A stretch of 64,000 bases of DNA from Hygrocybe punicea (lineage: Eukaryota; Basidiomycota; Agaricomycetes; Agaricales; Hygrophoraceae). Shown one piece after another: positions 1 to 11,083 of this stretch (position 1 is its first letter; each line of letters opens with the position of its first letter). The notes under the pieces are model-generated. The model was not told the DNA's origin and made no database searches. It worked only from the letters and a program-made list of their open reading frames with translations. The stretch spans positions 3,286,001 to 3,350,000 of the forward strand of contig OY744462.1 of the NCBI GenBank assembly GCA_963556145.1, in the 5' to 3' direction. Made by a program: the position numbers and the translations under genes.

Positions 1-419
1 GTGACGGATGAGGCTAGAGTAAACGAATAAGAATATCTGATCATCATATGCTTCAGAAATATTTGGCGTTTACCAGTATCATAACATGGGTACTGGTTTC
101 AGTCACCTTTATGTGAACCTCACTAAAATACTAAAATTTATCATTACAATTCAAAGCCGTCTGGCAACATTATGGTGATAGATAAATCCTCTTTAGGCGT
201 AGAACATTGATGCTGACGTGATTCAGATATCACAAAGGTAGTAGAAAATATGGAATTTAGTTGAACAATTACTAATTTAGATTGATATAGTTCATCAACC
301 GTTAGTTGAACCCGCTCAGTATTACGACTTTTGAAGGATGTAGTATCATCGGCATATCAATATTATAGAGGTATTTTAAAATTACTTATATCGGAATTTA
401 AGACTGGGCAAATTTATTA

Positions 420-1010
420 CTCAATACGTGGCTTGCTGAACGGGTGTTTGGCAATCCATTCTGCCTGGAATTTGGGCAGCAGCATCTTTGTTACAATTGT
501 TGTGGCTTGCCGAACGGTTGACAAACGAATCGAACGCCGTTCGGCAAGTGTTTGGTAAGCCATATAAGCACTCAAACATAATCCAGTGCTAGTAGATAAT
601 TGTTATATAAGTATTGCTCGGCATGCAGTACAATTGCTTGCTAGACATTGTCATTCAATATAGGACAATCCATTCTGGCTGGAATTTAGGCAGCAACATT
701 TTTGTTACAATTGTTATGGCTTACCGAACAGTTGACGAATGAATTGAACGCTGTTCGGCAAGTGTTTGGTAAGCCATATAAGCACTCAAACATAATCCAG
801 TGCTAGTACACAATTGTTGAATAAGTATTGCTCGGTACGCAGCACTATGGCCAAATTTGTTGCTGGACATAGGACAGTCCATTCTGTCTCATAGTTTGGA
901 AGCAGCACTTTCTTCACAATTGTCGTGGCTTGCAGAACAGTCGGTAAACAGGCCGAACGCTGTGCAATAAGTACATGGTGAGCCACCTAAGCAATATATT
1001 AGCAACCACG
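420..1010 (+). repeat. Tandem copies of a dispersed ~200-base repeat (family E)
   Basis: Three diverged tandem copies (about 430-600, 655-805 and 875-1000). Each carries a block like TGGAATTTGGGCAGC, a stretch like ACAATTGTTGTGGCTTGCC, then GAACGGTTGAC and a GAACGC-TTCGGCAAGTG segment, ending in a shared AAGCACTCAAACATAATCC. The same repeat recurs about 9 kb away. Short reading frames across it differ between copies and are not conserved, so it is probably non-coding. I do not recognise the family. Bases 1-420 show no recognisable feature. Confidence 0.75.
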
Positions 1011-1187
1011 CTAATCCTTAACCACCACTGTACATGACATCAACACTACCTTGACTAGGTTGAGCAGTCATAATACGTTGTTGCCTTCGGTACAATTTTC
1101 TAGGCTTTCAGGTGATTCATAGGGCACATATCGACATTGACGAGTTTTACAGATTACAAAGCGATGATATTTGATGTCACCAGGACA

Positions 1188-2834
1188 TCATTTCGGCACT
1201 CCCAACACCATGACCCATTGAACATTGAGGGAGATGCTCTTTATCAAGTCCTCCACACGCTTGAAAGTGCCCAACAACGACACAGGAATCAGCTGGAATG
1301 TCATGCGGGAAATGTAGAAGCTCTTGGAAAGTCTTTAGCATTGTAGCAAAGTCCGTTTTGACCTTTCGTCCATCGAACATGGGCACTATCATTCCTTTAA
1401 AACACAGCTGTTCTGTATCCATGAGCACTTACCAATATCGTGAAAAGAAAGCGCTGCCTTTTGATAGGATGGCGCTGCCTGACGAGTGAAGGGGCTGAGT
1501 TTCCCCGATTTGGAAGGCGATGCCTCTGTACAACCCGATTTAAGTTAGTCATAAGAGTTAATATTAGACGTACTACTCGGAGATACGTTCATTGCACTTG
1601 CAGAAGTCGTTGCAAAGGACACAAAGTCCTTGAATAGTTGTGCTCGAAATTCCGCCTCACCGATTACCATTCCAATTGCACCAATATATCGCTCCCACTC
1701 ACCTTGGAACAGTGCACCCTGGATAACCTTGACAGGTTTCGTGTTACTACCCACCTTTGGTTCGTCCAGGTAACAAGATTCCACCATGATGACAGATGTG
1801 AAGATAGTTGGATCGCCTCCTCCAACAGCATGGAAGAAGTTTCGCCCAAATCCACCTGTAGAGATTCAGGCTGGATCATCACGAGAAAGATTCGAATATT
1901 TGCCAGAGCGAACGAAAGTGATGGTAAACTTAATACAGGATGTTCATCATGAAAAGATCATGTTAAGACTAGGTCAAACGCACCTGGTGATCCGGTGCTG
2001 AAAATGATTCGCCTCTCCATCATTGCTACTAGACTCTTTGTTATCATCACTGTCACCAACCACCGCAGTCTTGGTAAAGGTAGATGTCGTAGCTTTGGAG
2101 GTGCTGACATCATTCACGTGTAAGGAACGCCCATACCAATGCATAGATAATTTCACAATACATACCGGAACACATCATCAGACCTCTTGGTCAAACCAAA
2201 TTTGACCTTGGTACGAATCCTAGAATGTCCAGCATAAGCTAGATGTCATCAAAGGCAGACAAGTCAACTCACTTGGAATCGCCGCCTTCATCTTCATCAG
2301 CGTTTTCAAGGTCGTCCAATTTATGATGACTGGATTTCTGCTTCTTGGAGGGAGAATATGTATCACTAACGATGAGATCTGAATGATGAACGAGACAGAT
2401 AGATAATAACATGATATTTACACATCATTGTTGATGTCTATAATATTGGGCGATGGTGAAAGATAGCGTCGTTTTCCTCTGGAAAAAAAAAGAAAAGCAA
2501 TTAGCATCATAAGACATACATGTCATATTACTTCGCTTTGGTTTCGGACAATTTCTTGGTAGGCCTAATTAACGGAATATATTAACAAAGCAAAGTAGAA
2601 ATGAAGAATTCTACAAATGTTTTAGACGCTTTGGAAACTACAACACTGCCAATGCGTCGAATGCTAATAATATCATCCTCTGCCTCCAATAGAGCGACAC
2701 TGTCCAAATGTTAGGAGAATGTAACACAATTCGTATGTGAGTACATACACATCATCATTGACCCATTTGGCAGCGGCATGTTTCCCCTTCTTCCCCACTG
2801 CCGCATGCTGGAGTAGTTGTGCCTGGTCCATCAT
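1188..2834 (-). pseudogene. Broken multi-exon basidiomycete hypothetical gene
   Basis: Read on the minus strand this looks like an intron-rich gene starting with MMDQAQLLQ at 2834. Likely short exons follow, rich in Lys, Ser and acidic residues (for example DLENADEDEGGDSK), with GT/AG introns between them. A longer exon begins at about 1855 with GGFGRNFFHAVGGGDP and contains GALFQGEWERYIGAIGMVIG. A TAA at 1545-1547 stops this frame, but plausible coding continues below it, with an intron near 1430 and the exon VPMFDGRKVKTDFATML. An apparent one-base shift near 1260 then leads to an ending NVQWVMVLGVPK at 1188. It resembles a family of unknown function expanded in mushroom genomes (recollection, unchecked). 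The TAA could be an old CAA codon or the natural end. No catalytic motif is visible. Confidence 0.55.
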
Positions 2835-2964
2835 GTGACTTAGGTCTCACGGTTGGATCCCTTATGTAGGATTCCCTGTCTTAGTCTTAGTCCATCTTAT
2901 GATATCCTATCCGATTCCGTCGTGACTTCCCCATTCGTGTGTGAGCAGCCTCGGACCCACTCCA
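2809..2964 (-). promoter_or_regulatory. 156-base upstream/start-codon segment, copy 1 of 2
   Basis: This segment covers the first codons and about 130 bases upstream of the gene starting at 2834. It recurs almost unchanged in the same orientation at 5752-5907. Both copies begin TGGAGTAGTTGTG and end CCCACTCCA when read on the plus strand. It therefore holds the likely proximal promoter, 5' UTR and ATG of a minus-strand gene. No flanking target duplication marks it as a mobile element, although the TGGAGT/ACTCCA ends would allow that reading. Confidence 0.6.
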
Positions 2965-3527
2965 TCGTGGTGATGAGAGCGCGATTCGAGCCACGCCACC
3001 AGGGACCACCACACTCCACTCGCACAGAAATTTTTTGACAGATCCAGTGATTTTTCGAGAACAGAGAACCCCCCCGAGACCCCACCCACGCGATTCCCCG
3101 CAGCACCCCCATGAAAAACCCTACAGAAGACAGTCTCCGAAAGCCCCAGTACCTCGTTCGCATCCTGCTACACGCCCCGCGACCACCCTCACGACTTTTC
3201 GCCCATCTTCACCATTCCACACAGCCACCTCGCGCAGCCACGTCACCAACTGCATCCACCAAGAATCTGCCCACCCACGCGCACCCACAGCACCCCACCC
3301 TCATTAAAACACCCCCAAGAGGTTGCCGAGCCGGACGACGTATCCAACAACGCCGTCGCGCAGCCAGGCGCACCCTCGATATCACCGTCCCCATGTTCGA
3401 CTCACCATTTTTCATTCAGACGCCCACAGGTTCCCTACTGGACACACAGACGCTCGAAAACCCCACGCGTTCGTACAGCAGCCCCACGAGCCACTCCATC
3501 ACTTACCCCGTCTCCGGCATCTCCGTT
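2965..3527. other. GC-rich, C-rich stretch without a supported gene
   Basis: Strongly C-rich on the plus strand, with many CCACC, ACCCC and CGC runs, in contrast to the AT-rich repeat that follows at 3528. Long frames exist on both strands and overlap each other, as expected of compositional bias. None shows a conserved motif, a splice pattern or a plausible start. Confidence 0.5.
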
Positions 3528-4867
3528 ACGAGTTCTTTTAATTTATTAAAAGACTCATTCTTTATCAGACCTGGTTCAGCGAAGGTTCGTAATTAATTCA
3601 TTAATTAATTCATTAATGTTTTTGCATCGCCTATAGAGAAAATCTTTTTGGGCAAGAGATATGATTCTACTTCTTATGTTGGAATGTAACATAAAATCTG
3701 GGCCATGTTTGGAGTGGCTTACATAAGCATCCAAATATGGAATGTCTTACACAAGACAAATTACCTCCCAATTATATTCAAAATATTCATACACCCTTCA
3801 GTTCTCATCGGAATTAGCTGAAAATTGAACTGCTGACTAATATAAACATTTCGGGCAAGGTGTGACAGTCACATGTGACCAGTCTAACCATATAACGTAC
3901 TTTTTGATATTATATACCAAATTTTTTGCTGATCACAATGGTAACAGTCACATGTGACCAGTCTAACCATATATGGTAATTTTGCATAATATATGCTAAA
4001 TCACATACTGCTCATCATATTCATTACACAAATACAATTATATTTAAAATATTTATCCTGGCCTTAATTCTTATCAGATTCAGCTGAAAATTGAACTGCT
4101 GCCTAATATTATCATTTCGGGTCAGATGTGACAGTCACATGTGACCACTCTAACCATATAAGGCAATTTCTGATATTGTATAGCAAATTTTTTGCTGATC
4201 GCAATGGTGATAGTCACATGTGACCAGTCTAACCATATAAGGCAATTTTATACCATATATGCTAAATTTTAAGCTGATCACAGGAGTTATAGTCACATGT
4301 GACCACTACTACTATATATAGAAATATCAGCCATATAAGCAGAAATTAGTGTAACTCAGATGATATAATGATATTTTTACTTAAAACATATAATTCAATG
4401 TGATATCGCTGTATATATTATATACTAATTATATATTTCAAGCAAAATCACTTATTGATGTTTGTAATAATCATACAAATAAAAATTCAATAATAGAAAC
4501 AAGACTTTGTTCATGCCATATGCAACATTGGTCCACTCAAGTACAGCTGTCTTCATGTTATCATCTGTTGTGCAGCAAAGTTATGGAGAAGTAGAGTTTA
4601 GCAAATGTAAGTCAATTGTTATCATACTGTTTAAAGACAGTTGTATTTGACAGTTGATGTATTGTGTTGCTCTCTTTTTTGGCTGAGAGTATTGCATGAT
4701 GATGAAGCAAAGAAGACATGACAGTGGGAGAGGAAGTTGACACATGCTATGCAGGTTTTTTCTTCTACTTTTTATGTTGCTATGGTGAGAGGTTGCTATG
4801 ATGAAAGTGAGGAGGGGAAAAAAAGAACTCGTTCATGCCATGCGCAGCACTGGCCCACTAAACAAGT
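3528..4867 (+). mobile_element. Non-autonomous Helitron-like element, family A copy 1
   Basis: About 1,340 bases, repeated at 11391-12717 (same orientation) and 7299-8642 (inverted). The left end is ACGAGTTCTTTTAATTTATT and forms a small hairpin. Its inverse, AAAAGAACTCGT, lies about 35 bases inside the right end rather than at it, and a further GCCA...TGGC hairpin and CACTAAACAAGT follow. Asymmetric inverted ends with a 3' hairpin are typical of Helitron2-type elements. The interior is AT-rich and contains regularly placed GTCACATGTGAC palindromes (near 3870, 3950, 4135, 4215 and 4290) next to CAGTCTAACCATATA. No protein is encoded; a 64-residue frame common to all copies is only a consequence of their similarity. 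Confidence 0.7.
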
Positions 4868-5751
4868 TTTCATGCCCACCCATCCGTTGCCACGTCGCCC
4901 AACCGCTATGTCAGCAAGTCGACTGGCGCACCTCGCCCGCGTCGGTACCTTCTTCCTCGATCCCATGGGCCCTGCACAACATGCCCACGCCAACTTTCTT
5001 GCGTGTAGAGCACTAGCACGGCCGCAACAGCCCATGCCCACGCGAATGACACATCTGGCCCCACCCAGCACAACTCGACGACATACAACCCAACCACGCG
5101 CCCACAACCCCCACGCCGACTCGTTTCACGGCCCCATACGCCCATTCCCAACGCGATCAAATGCCCCCACGCAGGAACCGGGCGGCAAAGTCGCCCCAAC
5201 GCGAGCGGCACACCCCGCCCCACCATACCCTGTCCACACACACGCGGCCTTGCGTCCCACACCCCTACACCTTCACGCACTACCACAACGGCCCATCCCC
5301 GCGATACGACAACCCCATACGACGTATCCGACGACGCAAGTCCATCCGCACCAAGCCCATGGCCATATCCCCCACGGCCCCATGCACGGAACGTACCACG
5401 ATGGCCACACCCCAAACGGACACATTTGCAGCCTCGCCCACACATCGTATGGCGGCCCCATGCACCCTCGCGTCGACCCATGTCCAGAGACCCACCTGCC
5501 GACCCCGTGCCGTGCCGTACCGCTTCCATTTCCACGTACTACCACTTTGTCTCCACCTTTTTTTCACCATGACCCACCGTTACTAGATTCATATGGGGTA
5601 GACTAGTTTACACCTGCTTTTTGCTTCTTTGTGTGCTTTGCATTCCCTTTCTGTTTCTTTTTGCTTTTCTTTCAGCTGTTTCTTTTTGTCTCTTTTGTTT
5701 TGTTTGTCTTTCACTAGCGACGAGGGCGTCGCTACGGAGGTGAGGGGCACT
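4868..5751. other. GC-rich C-biased block followed by a pyrimidine tract
   Basis: From 4868 to about 5585 the plus strand is extremely rich in CCCA, CCAC and ACGC. Frames are open in several phases on both strands and would give His/Pro/Thr-rich or Gly/Trp/Arg-rich products, a sign of composition rather than coding. From about 5605 to 5715 a T/C-rich tract (TTTTTGCTTTTCTTTC type) follows. I see no gene motif. Confidence 0.5.
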
Positions 5752-5774
5752 TGGAGTAGTTGTGCCTGGTCCAT
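5589..5774 (-). CDS. Short Lys-rich ORF under a duplicated start region
   Basis: A frame of about 61 codons starts MDQAQLLQ, the same first residues as the gene at 2834, because the 156-base promoter/start segment is duplicated here. After that the sequence diverges into VPLTSVATPSSLVKDKQ and then a very Lys/Glu-rich stretch read from the pyrimidine tract. It could be a chance fusion of a copied gene start to unrelated DNA. Expression is possible because the upstream sequence is intact, but nothing indicates a function. Confidence 0.25.
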   Translation of the reverse strand: MDQAQLLQVPLTSVATPSSLVKDKQNKRDKKKQLKEKQKETERECKAHKEAKSRCKLVYPI

Positions 5775-5907
5775 CACGTGACTTAGGTCTCACGGTTGGA
5801 TGCCTTATGTAGGATTCCCTGTCTTAGTCTTAGTCCATCTTATGATATCCTATCCGATTCCATCGTGACTTCCCCATTTGTGTGTGAGCAGCCTCGGACC
5901 CACTCCA
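5752..5907 (-). promoter_or_regulatory. 156-base upstream/start-codon segment, copy 2 of 2
   Basis: Direct repeat of 2809-2964 with only a few substitutions (for example CACGTGA against CATGTGA just upstream of the start). It supplies an ATG and the codons for DQAQLLQ to the short frame below it. The two copies lie 2,943 bases apart and enclose a GC-rich block, family A copy 1 and a second GC-rich block. Confidence 0.6.
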
Positions 5908-7115
5908 ACACCTGTTATTTAAACTGATCAGTGATGGAACAGACAGGAAACATATGAGGTTACATAGGAGCCCTCGATCTGAGCTTTGAATTCGGTTTAG
6001 CGGTTGCAGACTTCTTGGGAGGCATTGAAACAAGAGGAACTAACGCATAGCCAAATGTTTCCTCGACTTTAAATCCACCTGTATGGAGGATGAACAATAG
6101 GACATATGACATCCCGATGACCAATCACCTGATATGCTGGTGTATGCTACAACACCACAAATATGGAACCTTTTGAGTGGAGGAAATGATGGACAGATGT
6201 GTTATCAAAGCCAGGATAACCGGGATTCATGAAAACCGGATATCGTTGACTAAAGGAAATGAAGGATTAACATGTGATCAATGTCATGGTGGCCGGGTCT
6301 CAATAAATGTGGAATATCTTGAGCGGGCGGAGGGTGCGTTAGCTCCTAATCAATGTCGGTAACCGGGTCTCAATAAACCAGAAACAGTCTGAGCAGGAGA
6401 AATGATGGATAGGCTGTTAACCAATGCCAGGATGACCGGACTTCGATGAAACAGCAACCTCTTTGGTGAAAGAAATGATGGATGAGCTCAATCAATGCTG
6501 GGATGACTAAGTTCGTTCATACATAGAAATTCACTAACCAAAAGGAGATATTGCCAGTTCGATACATATCGGCTTGGCTGACAAATACAATCAAATCGGT
6601 ACAGGGGCTACAACAACAAAAGGATCAAGATATTGCGGCACCGTAGCTGGCTGTGCAAACATATTCTGTTTCAAACGTAAATGCAGAAACGCTAAACAAC
6701 ATCCACACTATACCTATAATCAGAAGATTGAGAATGAAAATGTCACATGTGTATTTTGTGCTGAAGCATGTGATCAGGATATAATCATACATTCCGAGAA
6801 AAGTATTTCTCTATATCAATCAACTTTTTCTTCCATATTCAACGATGGACGACCATTATAATTTCGCAGACGCATGTGAGCCATACATACGCATACATTC
6901 ACTCATCCCTGATATGACATTGACAGCCAAATACTTGGAAAGCCTCATAGCCACACGATTAAATGACAATGATACTCAACTAGCGAATTCCGCAAATGTC
7001 AGTAATCACACTGAAAAGATTATCATGTTGATCATATGCACAGATTTCGAATGTCAATGTCATACATAACAATTGCCCAAACTGCTGGAGATTTACATTG
7101 CCGGCGACAGATACA
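5908..7115. repeat. Gene-poor region with degenerate tandem repeat
   Basis: Between about 6160 and 6540 a degenerate unit of roughly 70-110 bases recurs. Each contains GAAATGATGGA, a CAATGCCAGGATGACCGG-type block and a CGGGTCTCAATAAA-type block. From 6560 to 7100 the sequence is of ordinary composition. A Cys-containing frame of 95 residues at 6574-6861 has no recognisable fold and no partner exon, so it is not called as a gene. Confidence 0.45.
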
Positions 7116-9369
7116 ATGGAACCAGAAGAATTGGTCTTAAGCCTGCAAGCAATATTGGCAAAGAAGGATCTACCACCCATCACAACAATGTAAGGGTAAT
7201 ATATCTTATATTACAAGAATACTTTATAGAACTCCAATAGTCCACCCGAACGCCAAATCCCATTTATCCGTCAAAGCGTTATCATTACAGGTCTTAATAC
7301 TTGTTTAGTGGGCCAGTGCTTCGCATGGCATGAACGAGTTCTTCTTTTCCTCTCCTCACTTTCATCATAGCAACCTCTCATCATAGCAATATAAAAAGTA
7401 AAAAAAAATAAAACTGCATAGCATGTCTCAACCTCCTCTCCCACTGTCATGTCTTCTTTGCTTCATCATGATGCAATATTCTCAGCCAAAAAAGAGAGCA
7501 ACACAATACATCAACTGTCAAATACAACTGTCTTTAAACAGTATGATAACAATTGACTTACATTTGCTAAACCCTACTTCTCCATAACTTTGCTGCACAA
7601 CAGATGATAACATGAAGACAGCTGTGCTTGAGTGGGCCAATGTTGCATATGGCATGAACAAAGTCTTGTTTCTGTTATTGAATTTTTATTTGTATGATTA
7701 TTACAAACATAAGTAAGTGATTTTGCTTGAAATATATAATTAGTATATAATATATACAGCGATATCACATTGAATTATATGTTTTAAGTAAAAATATCAT
7801 TATATCATCTGAGTTACACTAATTTCTGCTTATATGGCTGATATTTCTATATATAGTAATGGTAGTCACATGTGACTATGACTCCTGTGATCACCTCGAA
7901 ATTTAGGATATATGGTATAAAATTACCTTATATGATTAGACTGGTCACACGTGACTATCACTATTGCGATCAGCAAAAAATTTGCTATACAATATCAGAA
8001 ATTGCTCTATATGGTTAGAGTGGTCACATGTGACTGTCACATGTGACCCGAAATGATAATATTAGGCAGCAGTTCAATTTTCAGCTGAATCTGATAAGAA
8101 TTAAGGCCAGGATAAATATTTTGAATATAATTGTATTTGTGTGATGAATATGATGAGCAGTATGTAATTTAGCATATATTATGCCAAATTACCATATATG
8201 GTTAGACTGGTCACATGTGACTATTACCATTGCGATCAGCAAAAAATTTGGTATATAATATCAAAAAGTACCCTATATGGTTAGACTGGTCACATGTGAC
8301 TGTCACACCTTGCCCGCAATGTTGATATTAGTCAGCAGTTCAATTTTCAGCTAATTCTGATAAGAACTGAAGGCAGTATGAATATTTTGAATATAATTGG
8401 AAGGTAATTTGTCTTGTGTGAGACATCCCATATTTGGATGTTTATGTAAGCCACTCCAAACATAGCCCTGATTTTATGTTACATTCCAGCATAAGAAGTA
8501 GAATCATATCTCTTGCCCAAAAAAATCTTCTCTATAGGCGATGCAAAAACATTAATTAATTAATTAATTAATTAATTACGAACCTTCACTGAACCAGGTC
8601 TGATAAAGAACGAGTCTTTTAATAAATTAAAAGAACTCGTAACCACAGGCTTCAATTCCTTTATCGATAACCTTCATATTCTGCATCGGAAGCTAGCTCG
8701 TTATTTCCCCCAACGTGCGATACAGGACTTTATGCCAGCTACCTACATGGAATACACTGCATTAGCAATAGGAACCCGATATTTTACTGATCGCCAATCC
8801 AATGACACCTCCTGTGAAATCCCATTCGACCGCAATGTTGATCCCAAAGGCATCCTAACGTCCATGGCCAATGCACGATATTTCCATGGAATGGACAACC
8901 GGGTCCTTTATTTCAAGTTGGAGTCAAGTGGGAATCGATCTCAGTGAGTGTTTGATCATTATGATACAAATACCCAGATTAAAAGAAAAAACATATTAGC
9001 TTTGTGCCTGGAAATCCTATTTGCTTCAGAGTTGGTGATATCATTGAGGTTCAATTCACCGTATCGGCAGTTCCTGTGAGGGGAGACAAGTTCAAGATGA
9101 TTTTATGCCTGCGATCATTGGCGTTGGTTGAAAGTGACTTTACAGAGGTATCGTTCATATCTTTGCTGTAATTCAGATGTCCACTAATTTGTACACTCTC
9201 TCAGGATGCGGCCATGAATCGAAAGAACACAAATGTATACGCTCCCACTCCATTATCCAGAATTTCAATCAAACGCAGAGTAGGCTACAACTATCTAGAT
9301 GATAATGCGGATGATATCATGGAGACAAGGAGCCGTCTCAAAAATATGATTATCGATCAAAGGGATTAA
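7116..9369 (+). pseudogene. Basidiomycete hypothetical gene interrupted by family A element
   Basis: The first exon starts MEPEELVLSLQAILAKKDLP at 7116 and ends in a GTAAGG donor near 7190. The next exon (about 7230-7290, NSPPERQIPFIRQSVIITG) runs straight into the inverted repeat at 7299. Coding resumes beyond it at about 8646 with FNSFIDNLHILHRKLARYFP and continues to 8943. Two GT/AG introns follow (8944-8999 and 9148-9204), then a last exon ending in TAA at 9367-9369. Residues FVPGNPICFRVGDIIEVQF and KMILCLRSLALVESDF suggest a small beta-rich fold. The family is of unknown function and seems lineage-specific. The reading phase between the first two exons does not match, so there is either a one-base indel or a different splice site. 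The gene may be dead unless the insert is spliced out. Confidence 0.6.
7299..8642 (-). mobile_element. Non-autonomous Helitron-like element, family A copy 2
   Basis: Inverted relative to copies 1 and 3. On the plus strand it begins ACTTGTTTAGTGGGCCAGTG and ends AAAAGAACTCGT. It carries the same GTCACATGTGAC palindromes, here with some decay. It sits inside the coding part of the 7116-9369 gene. Flanking bases ACAGGTCTTAAT (left) and ACAGGCTTCAAT (right) look like a diverged duplication of the target. Confidence 0.7.
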
Positions 9370-9910
9370 TAGGGTATATGTATTCCGTTCCAACATCCAC
9401 AGGCCATAGGTATTCATATCTGTGAAGAGTATCTCACAATATATTTTGTACTACCACCGAAATTTTTGAAATACTTACTGTGACGAGATTTTTGTAATAG
9501 GATGTCAAAGTATTCCTAACAGTAGTTTAAAACATTTGTAGAAGTCCATCAAAGGAACGCGGAATGTACTTGAAAGAATTTGTTGGAGTGCTTCTTCAGG
9601 TATTTGTAATACCGCAAGAGATTTGTAGCAGTTTTCAAAAATTGTACAGGTTCATGGGGTTTGTTATGCAGCTTATATAGATGTGTAGTAGTACTTAAAA
9701 CCTTTGTGGTACTCCTCATTAACACGTAATGCCTTCAGGTATTTGTAATATTCTATTATACAGACGATGTCGGCAGGCGAAATTCCGAAAATCCCATTGT
9801 ACATGGCTTGTCAGATATATGTCAAGTAGGGAGTTGTATAATGGTCACAGAACATGCATACCAGCATCCAAGCATATGACAAACCATATTTAAAACTGTT
9901 AGTGCAGCGG
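9370..9910. other. AT-rich non-coding stretch
   Basis: No gene is supported. Bases 9470-9760 contain a loose degenerate repetition of TATTTGTAATA / TTTGTAGTAGTACT-like phrases spaced 40-60 bases apart, perhaps an eroded short tandem repeat. Nothing else is recognisable. Confidence 0.4.
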
Positions 9911-9919
9911 CATCCTTAT

Positions 9920-10620
9920 TAAAATTGTTTGTTGCTGAATCTTATCACCAATTGTATGAGAATGCATTCTATATGGGATTTGGGCAGCAACATCTTTTTG
10001 AGAATTGTTGTGGTTTGCCAAACGGTTGACGAACAGGTCATGGAAGCACCATTTGGCAGATTCTCATTAAGCACAAGTACACTAATGCATGGTAAATGGC
10101 TTGGTGAACGATTGCAAAATGGGTATTGCTCTGTATGCAGTACTATTGCGCAATCATTGCTGGATAATATAATCCAATGTATTATGCCTGGTATTTGGGC
10201 AGGAACATTTTTTTTGAAGTTGTTGTGGCTTGCCGAACGGTTGACGAACGAATCGAACGCCATTCGGCAAGTGCTTGTTAAGTCATATAAATATGTGTTA
10301 ATTCCAAAATCTTGTCTTACATGTCTTATGGGTTATCACACACCTGGGCAAAGATTTATGGCAATCATTGTGTCGATGGTACTGTATACTAAGCAATACA
10401 CATTTGACAAGTATCTACTCAGACATGTAAGACAAGACTTAGGCATTAATATATTTGTGACGGCTTAGATGGCTTTACATGCACATGTCGAATGGCGTTC
10501 GATTCGTTCGTCAACCGTTCAGCAAGCCGCAACAACTGTAAAAAAAATGTTGCTGCCCAAATTCCATGCAGAATGGATTGACACACACTTAACTTTCAAA
10601 CGATCCAGACCGATCAACAA
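9920..10620. repeat. Second cluster of family E repeats, two direct and one inverted
   Basis: Copies of the repeat seen at 420-1010 occur at about 9940-10070 and 10150-10290 in the same orientation, and at about 10485-10595 inverted. They share the TTTGGGCAG block and the GAACGGTTGACGAACGAATCG block. The frames crossing them are not conserved with those at the first cluster. Confidence 0.7.
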
Positions 10621-10738
10621 GGCATTGTCGGTTTTCTTTGTTATTGCCACAATAGTTGCTTACTATCGTTTTATAGGCTATTGTAAAATTATATACAATA
10701 AAGAGTAAAGCTGACATTGTGATGGAATTTCCAGTCGT

Positions 10739-11083
10739 TTACTCCTGCTTCAATTTCCATACAGCAACGAGGAACCCTAAGACAAACGCCAGGACCATCA
10801 CGATAACACTATCGGGAAGCGTCAACCGTGGTCTTGGAACGTTTGTTACGACATACCTCTCGACCTCTTGTTGCAAAGCCCTTTCACACCGTTGCGCTGC
10901 CTTTCGCAATCTTCTTTCCCGCCTCACCTCGGAACGGTCATTTGATAATTCGGTGATTGCTAAAAATATGTTAATACGATGCCATAAATGGTTAGTAAAC
11001 TTACTTATGTTTATCTGATCACCCGCAATGTCGTTCAGGTTGCACCAAGTGAGTTTAGAACGTTTGGCTTGCCCAAAGAACAT
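10739..11083 (-). CDS. Small tail-anchored membrane protein
   Basis: Two exons (11083-11005 and 10959-10739) flank a 45-base intron with a GTAAGT donor and TTTTAG acceptor. Together they encode about 99 residues from MFFGQAKRSK to a C-terminal WKLKQE. The middle is highly charged (SNDRSEVRRERRLRKAAQRC) and probably helical. The last 25 residues contain one hydrophobic span, SVIVMVLAFVLGFLVAVW, next to a short basic tail, the layout of a tail-anchored protein of the ER or mitochondrial outer membrane. The clean intron and sensible topology argue that it is real, but I do not recognise the family and assign no function. Confidence 0.55.
   Translation of the reverse strand: MFFGQAKRSKLTWCNLNDIAGDQINISKFTNHLWHRINIFLAITELSNDRSEVRRERRLRKAAQRCERALQQEVERYVVTNVPRPRLTLPDSVIVMVLAFVLGFLVAVWKLKQE

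Noticed and set aside
4400..4594. 64-residue frame occurring three times (also at 7574-7768 and 12250-12444)
   Set aside because: It is conserved only because the family A copies are near-identical. It starts and stops within AT-rich non-coding sequence with no domain.
4737..5606. 289-codon open frame rich in His, Pro and Thr
   Set aside because: It begins inside the family A element and runs through a C-rich block in which several frames on both strands are open. No motif, splice signal or plausible start is present.
6574..6861. Cys-containing 95-codon frame
   Set aside because: The CxC-like spacing is irregular, no second exon or homologous region was seen, and the frame follows a degenerate tandem repeat.
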